Shown here piece by piece: positions 25,326-33,158 of a stretch of DNA of 36,431 nt. The notes beneath the pieces were generated by a model that was not told the DNA's origin, ran no database searches, and saw only the letters and a list, made by a program, of their open reading frames with translations. Within the stretch, counting starts at the first letter, position 1. Each line of letters opens with the position of its first letter. The translations under genes and the position numbers were made by a program. Source of the DNA: Natronococcus amylolyticus DSM 10524 (GTDB lineage: Archaea; Halobacteriota; Halobacteria; Halobacteriales; Natrialbaceae); contig NZ_AOIB01000031.1 in assembly GCF_000337675.1 (NCBI RefSeq), positions 234,665 to 271,095 on the forward strand. The letters are read 5' to 3'.

Positions 25326-26240
25326 TCGGGTTCGTGCGACGGGACCGTCCGAGCGCGTGCGGTCCCCGTGACCGCGAGCGTCTCGTCGACAGTGAGCCGG
25401 AGTTCGGCGCCCTCGAGGCGATAGGTGACGCGGTACTCGTCGGCGTCGACGCGGTTAGTTTCCCATCGGCCGACCGTGACGCGCCCGGTGAGTTCGCGGA
25501 AGCCGAACGTCCGGACGTCGACTCCGTGGTCCCAGTGGAACGCGATCGAGGCGGGGTGGGAGACGAGCCAGATCGAGGGCGGTCCGTGGATCGAACGCCG
25601 ACACTGCTGACAGCGCCCGACCGCGGTCCACTCGAGGGTGTCGACGGACGCGGCCGATTCCTGCAGTTCGATTTCCGGCGCCGCCGCAGTCGGGGCAGGC
25701 GTTCTCCCGGAAGCGCCAGTACCGCGTGACCATTCGCGTGGTCGCACTCGAGAGGACGGCCTCGGGATCGCGGCCCCGGACCTGAGCGGGCGTGACGGGA
25801 AGCCCGCCCATCCGCCGTTCGCAGTCCTCACACGCCCAGAACAGGAGGAGGTCCTCGACGACCACGCGCAGCGCCTCGGCGTCGCAGACCGGACACGGGG
25901 TGTCGACGGGGACCGGATCGAAGTCGACGTCGCCGGCGTAGGTGCCCGACAGGACGAGCCGAACGATCGATTCGCCGGCGAGCGTGAACGTCCAGCCGTC
26001 GTCGGTGCGCCGGAGGTGGGTGTCGTCGAGCTGCTCGAGGTGGTAGGACAGCTGGGAGGTCGAGTCCACGTCCACCCGATCGTACACCTCCGAGAACGCG
26101 AGCGCGGGGAAGGGATCATCCGAGCCCACGTCGGCCCCCTCGAGCGCCCGCGCGAACGCCCGCAGGATCGCGATCCGCGTCGCGTCGGCCAGGACTCCGA
26201 AGGCCGCGGCGGCGTCCTTGTTTTCGACCATTGGTACCAT
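25322..26240 (-). pseudogene. ArsR-like HTH / DUF7351 zinc-ribbon regulator, frameshifted
   Basis: The 5' frame (ATG 26240, or 26231) reads MVPMVENKDAAAAFGVLADA, an ArsR-type winged helix (DATRIAILRAFARALEGADV, TSQLSYHLEQLDDTHLRRTD), then a zinc ribbon CPVC...CEDC and CPDCGG. At about 25676-25690, in a GGCGGCG run, similarity moves to the other frame: APEIELQESAASVDTLEW, CQQCRRS, LVSHPASIAFHWDHGVDVRT, ending at TGA 25322. Intact haloarchaeal DUF7351 regulators have exactly this order. One extra G or two missing bases in the GC-rich run explains it, so a sequencing or assembly slip is quite possible. It overlaps the cupredoxin gene end by 4 bp, convergent. Confidence 0.75.
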
Positions 26241-26436
26241 ACCACACGCGAATCGCCTTAGAGGTAGCCACCGACCGCGGTAAACCGGACAACGGCGAGA
26301 CCACCGCCCTCGAGTCGTCGTGTGTTCCAGTGTGGGTACGCCCTCGGGGACGGTCGTCGGGAGCACTGTGAGCACAGCCCGCAGCTTCGGCTCGAGCAGC
26401 GGCTGGTCGGCGAGACGACGAAATTTGTGAGGCGAG

Positions 26437-26449
26437 AAATTTATATTTA
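26437..26449 (+). promoter_or_regulatory. TATA box of the histidine kinase gene
   Basis: AAATTTATATTTA is an excellent archaeal TATA element 33-45 nt before the ATG at 26482, implying a leader of about 10 nt. Confidence 0.6.
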
Positions 26450-26481
26450 CAGGTACAAATTACTGAATAGTACAATCCGTG

Positions 26482-28257
26482 ATGGGAGGGCTTTCCGACA
26501 CGATCGACGTGCTGTACGTCGACAGTGAGGCGGACGCCACGGGGACGGTCACGAGCGCGCTCGAGGAAGCCGCCGACGGGCTCGCGGTCGAGACGGCGCC
26601 GAGCATCGCGGAGGGAGTCGCACAGCTCTCGACTGGAACCGTCGACTGCGTCGTCTCGGAGTACGAGCTGGTCGACGGAACCGGGCTCGAGTTGCTGAAC
26701 GCGGTTCGCGAGGAGTATCCGGCGCTTCCGTTCGTGCTGTTTACCGGCGACGGCGACGAGGCAATCGCCAGCGAGGCGATTTCGGCCGGTGTGACCGAGT
26801 ACGTCAGGAAGGACGGTGGAGCGAGTCAGTACGTCACGCTGGCGAACCGGATCGAGGAGACGGTGACGGCGTCGACAGCGAGACGGTTCAAACGGGTTAC
26901 GAGCCATGATCCGCTGGCGATCCTCGAACGGATCGACGACGCGTTCCTCGCGCTCGACGACGACTGGCGGGTCGTGTACGTCAACGAACGGGCGAGAGCC
27001 GTCTTCGGAACGCCCGGGGAGGAACTGCTCGGCAACTCGCTGTGGGAAACCTTCGACGAGGCGACGGACACCCCATTTTACGACCACTACCGGGAGGCGA
27101 AGGCTACCAACGAGCCCCGAACGATCGAGGAGTACTTCGAGCCGTGGGACCGGTGGTACAGAGAACACATCTACCCGTCGGAAAACGGACTCACCGTTCT
27201 CTTCCACGATATTACCGAACAGAAGCGACGGGAGCGACGCTACCGCGCGGTGTTCGAGAACACCTACCAGTTCACCGGGTTGTTGGAACCGGACGGCACG
27301 CTCGTCGAGGCGAACGAGACCGCACTCGAGTTCGGCGGGCTGGAGCGTGCGGACGTCGTCGGGAAGAAGATGTGGGAGGCGGCGTGGTTCCAGCACTCCG
27401 AGGACACCCGGGAACGAGCGCGGGACGCCGTCGAGCGGGCGGCGAACGGCGAGTTCGTTCGACACAAACTCCCGGTGCAGGGTGCCGATCGCGAGGCGAT
27501 CATCGACTTCTCCGTGCGACCGCTGACCGACGAACGGGGGACCGTGACGCTTCTCATCCCTGAGGGCCGGGACATCACCGAGCTGACGGAGCGAGAGCGG
27601 GCGCTGCAACGACAGCGCGACCGACTCGACGAGTTCGCCGGCGTCGTGAGCCACGATCTCCGAAACCCGCTAAACGTCGCGACGGGACGGCTCGAGCTCG
27701 CCCGGGAGGAGTGCGACAGCGAGCACCTCGACGGGATCGAGACCGCCCTCGATCGGATCGATCGGATCACCGAGGACGTGCTCTGGCTGGCGCGTGAGGG
27801 ACGAGATATCGGCTCTCGGGACGCCGTTCGGCTTCGCGACGCCGTCGACGACGCCTGGGAGCTCGTCGCCGACGGAGCCGACGGGGCGGAGCTTCGCTAC
27901 GACGACGAGCTCGCGTCGACGACGATCGAGGCCGACGACGACAGGCTCCAGCAGCTCCTCGAGAACCTGCTCCGGAACGCCATCGACCACGGCGGCGAGG
28001 ACGTGACCGTCACCGTCGGGACGACCGATCGGGGGTTCTACCTCGAGGACGACGGCCCGGGGATACCCGAGAGCCGGCGCGAGGACGTGTTCGCCGGCGG
28101 GTACTCGACGAGCGACGACGGAACCGGATTCGGGCTGCGGATCGTCGAGCGTATCGCCGACGCCCACGGCTGGGACGTTCGCCTCGGCGACGGTTCGGAC
28201 GGCGCTCGATTCGATATCCTGTGTGACGTCGACAGCGTCCACTCCGTCCGAAACTGA
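26482..28257 (+). CDS. PAS-domain sensor histidine kinase with atypical receiver
   Basis: A 591-residue cytoplasmic kinase (GTG 26479 is an alternative start). Residues 6-125 form a receiver-like domain: VLYVDSEADA, then DCVVSEYELVDGTGLELLNA and EYVRKDGG. The usual phospho-acceptor aspartate is Glu60, as in many haloarchaeal REC-PAS kinases. Two PAS domains follow (about 145-248, LERIDDAFLALDDDWRVVYV; about 255-370, YRAVFENTYQFTGLLEPDGT). HisKA has His391 in FAGVVSHDLRNPLNVATGRL. The ATPase domain shows LLENLLRNAIDHGG, DDGPGIPESR and GTGFGLRIVERIADAHGW. There are no membrane helices, so it senses a cytoplasmic signal. No response regulator gene is adjacent; the Glu60 receiver may be signal-locked. 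Confidence 0.93.
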   Translation: MGGLSDTIDVLYVDSEADATGTVTSALEEAADGLAVETAPSIAEGVAQLSTGTVDCVVSEYELVDGTGLELLNAVREEYPALPFVLFTGDGDEAIASEAISAGVTEYVRKDGGASQYVTLANRIEETVTASTARRFKRVTSHDPLAILERIDDAFLALDDDWRVVYVNERARAVFGTPGEELLGNSLWETFDEATDTPFYDHYREAKATNEPRTIEEYFEPWDRWYREHIYPSENGLTVLFHDITEQKRRERRYRAVFENTYQFTGLLEPDGTLVEANETALEFGGLERADVVGKKMWEAAWFQHSEDTRERARDAVERAANGEFVRHKLPVQGADREAIIDFSVRPLTDERGTVTLLIPEGRDITELTERERALQRQRDRLDEFAGVVSHDLRNPLNVATGRLELAREECDSEHLDGIETALDRIDRITEDVLWLAREGRDIGSRDAVRLRDAVDDAWELVADGADGAELRYDDELASTTIEADDDRLQQLLENLLRNAIDHGGEDVTVTVGTTDRGFYLEDDGPGIPESRREDVFAGGYSTSDDGTGFGLRIVERIADAHGWDVRLGDGSDGARFDILCDVDSVHSVRN

Positions 28258-28615
28258 GTTCTTGGGTATGCTGGGCGTTCGACGTGGATGGTCGGTTCGC
28301 CTGCGCTGGTCTCTCGAGTCGATCAAGAAACTTATGCCGACTGAACGATAACTATTAATAGGGACCGAGGGTCCTCGCGCGGGAACGCGACGGTTTTTGA
28401 CACACCCCGTCTGTGCCACCGCGCGTCGAGATTCCCTCGGTCCCACCTATTTCAGACGGGGCGTTGAAACTATCGTCTGCACTCACTCCCTGAGAGGACC
28501 AGCTGCGCTCCGGAACTCGCCGGTCCGCCGTCGACTGCGTTCGCCGGTTCGACGCCTGAACGACCTGTTTGCACCGCACAAAGCATTTGTCTGCTGACTC
28601 GAGTGGCTGCGTACG
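28258..28615. other. Intergenic region without a recognisable gene
   Basis: About 360 bases. An AT-rich spot (AACTATTAATAGGG near 28349) could be a promoter element, but no convincing frame starts at the right distance. Frames present are basic and lack family resemblance. Confidence 0.35.
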
Positions 28616-29155
28616 ATGACGTCCAATCGTACCGGAACGGGTACTCCCGTGAGCCGCCGTCGGTATCTCGCCGTCAGCGCTACCGTCGGAACGGCAGCCG
28701 TCGCCGGCTGCTCGACCGCCGTGGACTTCCTCGCGGGGCTAGTTCTCGAGGACATCAACGTGTTGAACGGCGGGGAGCAGGGTCTCGCCGGCTCGGTCGA
28801 GGTGGCAGGTCCCGACGGCTCGCTCGTCCTCGAGGATCGGTTCGATCTCGCTCCGGGCGGTGACGATGCGGGCGAGGACGCCCAGGCCACGTACGACGAC
28901 GTGTTAACCGACTCGGGCGAGTACGCTGTAACCCTCGAACTCGACGACGAGGACGGGGACGCACTCGGCGATGATGGGGACGAGGATGTGCTCGACGACC
29001 GAATAATCGAGGACTTCGTCGAGGTCGCCGAGCCAGCCGACGAGCACGTGATCGTGTTTTTCGGCCCCGCCGAGACGGACGACGCCGTCGCGATGACGGT
29101 GGTCGAGAAGTTGAGCGACCTCGAGGAGCGCGACGAGTTCGACGACGAGTTCTGA
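28616..29155 (+). CDS. Tat lipoprotein of unknown function
   Basis: A 179-residue protein. Residues 13-32 (SRRRYLAVSATVGTAAVAGC) combine a twin-arginine motif with a lipobox at Cys32. The mature part has a beta-rich segment (VLEDINVLNGGEQGLAGSVE, then AGPDGSLVLEDRFDLAPG), an acidic stretch (ELDDEDGDALGDDGDEDV) and a C-terminal VIVFFGPAETDDAVAMTVV. No known domain was recognised. It should be anchored on the outer face of the membrane. The preceding region lacks a clear TATA box. It is convergent with the two-gene HTH module. Confidence 0.75.
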   Translation: MTSNRTGTGTPVSRRRYLAVSATVGTAAVAGCSTAVDFLAGLVLEDINVLNGGEQGLAGSVEVAGPDGSLVLEDRFDLAPGGDDAGEDAQATYDDVLTDSGEYAVTLELDDEDGDALGDDGDEDVLDDRIIEDFVEVAEPADEHVIVFFGPAETDDAVAMTVVEKLSDLEERDEFDDEF

Positions 29156-29168
29156 ACCCGATTCGGAG

Positions 29169-29600
29169 TCAGGTCGTTTTCAGCCTCGACGAAGTGAGAG
29201 ACATGACCTCCCAGACGAGGCGTGCAGGGGTGAGCGAGCCGAAGGAATGTGGTTCGTACGAATACGCCGTTCCGGCAGCGTTTCGTTCCTGGAAATGACC
29301 CCATCCGTCGACGTGCGGGTTCGGTTCGTGGTGCCATCCGAAATCGGTCGTCGCGTCGCTGTAGTGGAACGAGAACTCGGGAGTGGCGTCGGCAGTCTCC
29401 CCTGCAAACCAGCGGACGGTGAACGTGGCGTCTTCGCTGTCGCGCCCCCATCGTTCCGTTTCCAGCCGTGCGACAACCCGTATAAACTCGCCCGCTGGAA
29501 ACCCCCGCACCTCGGTGACTATCGGGTGGCGTTCGAGCTCTTGCTGGATGGCGCGAAGCGCCCGGTGAGATGCCGCCGCCGAGTCGTACGTGTCACCCAT
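29169..29600 (-). CDS. Small protein of HTH-linked two-gene module (possible toxin-like partner)
   Basis: A 143-residue protein beginning MGDTYDSAAASHRALRAIQQ. It has ERWGRDSEDATFTVRWFAGE, then EFSFHYSDATTDFGWHHEPN and PHVDGWGHFQER, and ends in a helix LTPARLVWEVMSLTSSRL. Haloarchaeal genomes often carry relatives with a WxxHxNPHxxxxHF core just after an HTH gene; here the core is HHEPNPHVDGWGHF. The start lies two bases after the HTH stop, so the two are one operon. The histidine-rich core and the regulator-first layout recall toxin-antitoxin modules of the TumE-like type, but that is inference; no activity is shown. Confidence 0.75.
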   Translation of the reverse strand: MGDTYDSAAASHRALRAIQQELERHPIVTEVRGFPAGEFIRVVARLETERWGRDSEDATFTVRWFAGETADATPEFSFHYSDATTDFGWHHEPNPHVDGWGHFQERNAAGTAYSYEPHSFGSLTPARLVWEVMSLTSSRLKTT

Positions 29601-29602
29601 CT

Positions 29603-30124
29603 CTACGCCGATGCGCGGAAGTCTTGGCTGTACGTCCGGTAGTTCTCGATCGCGTCCTCGACGATAGTGAGCCGGTATGCCACGAGTTCCCAGTCGCTTG
29701 CAGTCGTCCGAAACTCCCGCGTCTGTTCGGCGGTTTCCGTGTCCGCAGCGCGATCACGGAGGTCGACAGGCGAGTCGACGCCGTACTCCTCGCGCCACCC
29801 CTCGATCTCGGATTGGAGTTCAGCTTTCAGCTGTACGAGTTCGTCGTGGTCGTATCGGTCCAGCAGCTCTCGGAGCGTCTGCATCCGCGTGTGGAGCGGG
29901 TCGGGCATATAGTGCGTCGTTCCCGCTCGTTCGCTTTTCAGTAGCACGTTCAGATCGACGAGTCGCTCGAGATGATCTCGAGCTGTGTTCTCCGCGACTG
30001 CTGCCTCGTCTGCGATAACCGACGCCGAACGGGGCTGCGAGACTGTGCTAGCGATCGATTGGACGCGATCGAACGCACTCGTGTGCTTCTTCCACGCTTC
30101 GATACCGGGACCCGGATCGGACAT
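29603..30124 (-). CDS. Winged-helix regulator of two-gene module
   Basis: A 173-residue protein. It starts MSDPGPGIEAWKKHTSAFDR and contains a winged helix-turn-helix VSQPRSASVIADEAAVAENT followed by ARDHLERLVDLNVLLKSERA. A helical C-terminal part (MQTLRELLDRYDHDELVQLK, then VAYRLTIVEDAIENYRTYSQ) should mediate dimers or partner binding. This ArsR-like/DUF7342-type family is multi-copy in haloarchaea and usually followed by a small histidine-rich protein, as here. It is probably autoregulatory. An AT-rich CAATAAAGC segment (about 30148) lies upstream of the ATG at 30124. Confidence 0.82.
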   Translation of the reverse strand: MSDPGPGIEAWKKHTSAFDRVQSIASTVSQPRSASVIADEAAVAENTARDHLERLVDLNVLLKSERAGTTHYMPDPLHTRMQTLRELLDRYDHDELVQLKAELQSEIEGWREEYGVDSPVDLRDRAADTETAEQTREFRTTASDWELVAYRLTIVEDAIENYRTYSQDFRASA

Positions 30125-30228
30125 GCTCCCTCCTACGATCGATACCTCAATAAAGCTTCTTGGAAGTCAATAATTAGATCGGGTTCGCTGACTTGCTATG
30201 CCGACGTCGAGGCGCCCCGAACGAGCGC

Positions 30229-31395
30229 TCAGAGCAATCGGTCGGCGATGATGCGTTTCTGGATCTCGTTCGTTCCCTCGAAGATCTTCGTGAGGCGGGC
30301 GTCCCGCCAGTATCGCTCCACGTCGAACTCCGTCGTGTAGCCGTAGCCGCCGTGGACCTGGATCCCGTCGCTGGTGACCTCCTCGGCGACCTCGGTGGCG
30401 AACAGCTTCGCCATCGCGGCCTGGGCGTCGGCGCGCTCGCCCTGATCGACCGCTTGCGCGACGAGCAGCGTCAGCGCCCTCGCGGCCTCGGTTCGGGTCG
30501 CCATCTCCGCGAGCTTGAATCGGAGCGCCTGAAACTCCGCGATCGGCTGGTCGAACTGCTCGCGCTCTTTGGCGTACGAGACGGCGTCCTCGAGGGCGCC
30601 TCGAGCGAGGCCGACGGCTCGCGCGGCGGTGTGGACCCGACCCTCCTCGAAGAACTCCATGATCTGGTAGAAGCCCTGGCCCTCCTCGCGGCCGACGAGC
30701 TTGTCCTCGCCGACTCGCACGTCGTCGAAGTTCACGGTCCACGTGTCCCAGCCGTGGTAGCCGATCTTGTCGATCGGCTGCCCGCTCAGTCCGTCGCGGT
30801 CGAAGGTGCCGGCGGGTTTCTCGACGATGAACCCGGAGATTCCGGCGTGGGCCGGCTCGGCGTCGGGATCGGTGACGGCGTAGGTGAGGATAAAATCCGA
30901 GCCCTTCGCAAACGTGGTCCACATCTTCTGGCCGTTCAGGACGTACTCGTCGCCGTCCCTCTCGGCACGAGTTCGCATGTTCGCGACGTCGGAGCCGGCC
31001 TCGGACTCGGAGATCGCGATGCTCTTGAGCAGCTCGCCCCGGGCCATCTTCGGGAGATAGTGTTCTTTCTGGGCCTCGGTCGCCCCGGCGAGGCTCTGCC
31101 CGCGGGCGATGATGCTCCCGACGCTGAGCCAGCCCCGGGACAGCTCCTCCGCGAGAACGGCGTAGGCCTTCAGATCCAGCCCGAGCCCGTCGTACTCCTC
31201 GTCGATGAGGATTCCAAAAAATCCCATCTCGCCGAGCTGGCGGACGAGGTCGTCGGACATGCGTTCGCCGTTGGAGTCGCGTTCGCGGGCCTCGGGACGG
31301 ACCTCGTTTTCGACGAACGTTCGGGTCTCGTCCCGGAGCATCCGGTGTTCGGTGCTGAGCACGCTGTCGGCGATGGTGGTCTCGAACGCGTTCAC
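30229..31395 (-). CDS. Acyl-CoA dehydrogenase
   Basis: A 388-residue FAD-dependent dehydrogenase that introduces a 2,3-double bond in acyl-CoA, passing electrons to an electron-transfer flavoprotein. GTG at 31395 (VNAFETTIADSVLSTEHRML) is chosen; GTG 31437 would add a basic 14-residue extension. Seen: GFFGILIDEEYDGLGLDLKA, the FAD/substrate signature AISESEAGSDVANMRTRAER, NGQKMWTTFAKGSDFI, and the C-terminal signature VHGGYGYTTEFDVERYWRDA with IFEGTNEIQKRIIADRLL, where the glutamate is at the usual catalytic base position. The length is normal. No beta-oxidation partners are adjacent, so the chain length preferred is unknown. Confidence 0.93.
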   Translation of the reverse strand: MNAFETTIADSVLSTEHRMLRDETRTFVENEVRPEARERDSNGERMSDDLVRQLGEMGFFGILIDEEYDGLGLDLKAYAVLAEELSRGWLSVGSIIARGQSLAGATEAQKEHYLPKMARGELLKSIAISESEAGSDVANMRTRAERDGDEYVLNGQKMWTTFAKGSDFILTYAVTDPDAEPAHAGISGFIVEKPAGTFDRDGLSGQPIDKIGYHGWDTWTVNFDDVRVGEDKLVGREEGQGFYQIMEFFEEGRVHTAARAVGLARGALEDAVSYAKEREQFDQPIAEFQALRFKLAEMATRTEAARALTLLVAQAVDQGERADAQAAMAKLFATEVAEEVTSDGIQVHGGYGYTTEFDVERYWRDARLTKIFEGTNEIQKRIIADRLL

Positions 31396-31512
31396 GCCCT
31401 CTCGTTGCGGGCGGGCGGACGTAGTTCTGTGCCACACCGAGACAGGGTCACGGTCTTCTGTACGCCACTGGTGGCGTCACGACCGTTTCGGCTCGGCGCT
31501 CGAGAGCAGCCC

Positions 31513-31995
31513 TCAGCGGGAGTCGTCGCTCGGCGACGCGTCGGCCGCGGACTCCTCCGCGTCGTCGTCCCTGCCGAGCTGGGTCGTACACCAGTGACAG
31601 AACTCGAGGTCGGGATCCAGCTCCTTTCCGCAGTGTGGACAGGAGGGGGCAGCGTCCTCGTCGGCGGACGGGACGGGCGGCTCGCCGTCGGCGGACGAGG
31701 CGGACGACTCGCTCCCGGCGGCTGGCCGCCGAGCGATCAGGTACGCGTCCACCACGCTGAGCGCGACGATGGCGTACATCGGCCACACGGCGAGCAGTGC
31801 GTCGGTGTCCGGGGTCCCGCCGGCGAGGGTCTCGAAGGCCGCCTGATCGACGAGGAGGAACGTGACGAGCACCGACGCGGCGAGCCAGCCGACGGCGCGA
31901 CGCAGCCGCCAGAGATAGAGGTGGCCCAGCCCGGTGACGAGTGCTGCGAGGAGCGCTGCGAGCCACGGTCGCTTCCGGGACGTCGACTGGGACAT
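31513..31995 (-). CDS. Membrane protein with C-terminal zinc ribbon
   Basis: A 160-residue protein. Residues 10-50 hold two closely spaced hydrophobic helices (WLAALLAALVTGLGHLYLWR, AVGWLAASVLVTFLLVDQAA) and a third is at about 68-88 (LLAVWPMYAIVALSVVDAYL). A polar Ser/Glu/Pro linker follows, then CPHCGKELDPDLEFCHWC, a Cx2C...Cx2C zinc ribbon, and an acidic tail. This architecture (GLGHLYLxRxxRxxGW...VVDAY) is a widespread haloarchaeal family (DUF7575-like). A related protein without the zinc ribbon is at 35721-36098. Function unknown; the ribbon should face the cytoplasm. Confidence 0.82.
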   Translation of the reverse strand: MSQSTSRKRPWLAALLAALVTGLGHLYLWRLRRAVGWLAASVLVTFLLVDQAAFETLAGGTPDTDALLAVWPMYAIVALSVVDAYLIARRPAAGSESSASSADGEPPVPSADEDAAPSCPHCGKELDPDLEFCHWCTTQLGRDDDAEESAADASPSDDSR

Positions 31996-32081
31996 GTCCT
32001 GACTAGACGGTCAGTAAGGATAAGTGCTCTCCCTCGAGTCGGGCCGAAACCGTCTCGCCTACCGGCCGCTAACGTCCACTC

Positions 32082-32948
32082 ATGGCTACCGAGGGAACGC
32101 TGCCAGCTGCGACCCGACCGGGGCGCGTCTCGCTCCGAGTGACCGATCTCGAGCGAGTCGTCCGGTTCTACGAGGACGTGCTCGGACTCGAGGCCCGAGC
32201 GATCGGCGACGACCGGGCGGTGCTCGCCGCGGGCGAGACCCCGCTCGTCGTGCTCCGGGAGGAGCCAGAACTGGAGCCTCGCGGGGACGACGAGACCGGA
32301 TTGTTCCACACGGCGTTGCTCGTCCCGTCTCGAGCGGCGCTGGGCGACGCCCTCGAGCGGATCGAACGGCGCTGGCGCCTCGACGGGACGGCCGATCACG
32401 TCGTGAGCGAGGCGCTGTACCTTGCCGATCCGGAGGGAAACGGGATCGAGGTCTACCGGGATCGGCCGCGCGAGAAGTGGCCCGTCGCCGACGACGGCAC
32501 GGTCGGTATCGGGACGGAACCGCTCGACGTCGAGGGCGTGCGGAGCGCGGGACGGGGTCGGGGCGGGGTTCCGGACGGGACGACCGTCGGACACCTCCAC
32601 CTCGAGGTGTCGTCGCTCCCCGCCGCGCGGGAGTTCTACGTCGGCACCGTCGGCTTCGGGTGCAAACAGCGGGTCGACGGCGCGCTGTTCGTCGCCGCCG
32701 GCGGCTACCACCACCACCTGGGGCTGAACGTCTGGCGACGTCGGTCGGCACCGCCGCAGGGACGCGGGCTCGAGCGCGTCGAGGTCGTCGTTCCCGACGA
32801 GAACGGGCTCGCTGCGCTTCGAACGCGGCTCGAGGAGGCGGGACACGCGACCTCGAGCGCGCGGGACGACGGCGCGTTCGGGATGACGGATCCCGACGGG
32901 ATCGAGCTTCGGTTCCGCCGGGACGACCCCAGCAGATCGCCCGTGTGA
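32082..32948 (+). CDS. VOC-family protein, catechol 2,3-dioxygenase-like
   Basis: A 288-residue protein with two vicinal-oxygen-chelate (glyoxalase fold) domains. Domain 1 (about 12-128): GRVSLRVTDLERVVRFYEDV to YLADPEGNGIEVYRDRP. Domain 2 (about 165-285): TVGHLHLEVSSLPAAREFYV, YHHHLGLNVW and MTDPDGIELRFRRDD. Histidines in GHLHLEV and the glutamate in GIELRF suit a metal site in domain 2; domain 1 lacks the first histidine (SLRV). YHHHLGLNVW is typical of the CatE-like dioxygenase branch. It is cytoplasmic and probably metal-dependent; no aromatic-degradation neighbours support catechol as substrate. Confidence 0.85.
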   Translation: MATEGTLPAATRPGRVSLRVTDLERVVRFYEDVLGLEARAIGDDRAVLAAGETPLVVLREEPELEPRGDDETGLFHTALLVPSRAALGDALERIERRWRLDGTADHVVSEALYLADPEGNGIEVYRDRPREKWPVADDGTVGIGTEPLDVEGVRSAGRGRGGVPDGTTVGHLHLEVSSLPAAREFYVGTVGFGCKQRVDGALFVAAGGYHHHLGLNVWRRRSAPPQGRGLERVEVVVPDENGLAALRTRLEEAGHATSSARDDGAFGMTDPDGIELRFRRDDPSRSPV

Positions 32949-33121
32949 ACCGCGAGTGCCCGTCGCGGCAGAACGGTACGGCGCCGAAGCCGAGAGGCGT
33001 TGCTCGCGCGGGGGCGCGTGTCGCCGTCCTCGTCGATCGATTCCGCGCTCGTCGTCGGGCCGTGAACGTATCAGGAACGAATACGTTCCGATACTGGCCA
33101 GTAGATGGCTATTACCGGGAG

Positions 33122-33127
33122 TTTTAT
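33122..33127 (+). promoter_or_regulatory. TATA box of the DUF7344-HalOD1 operon
   Basis: TTTTAT lies 32-37 nt before the ATG at 33159, giving a short leader of a few bases. Confidence 0.4.
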
Positions 33128-33158
33128 CAGCTCCTGACTCGACAAGCTATCAACAAGA

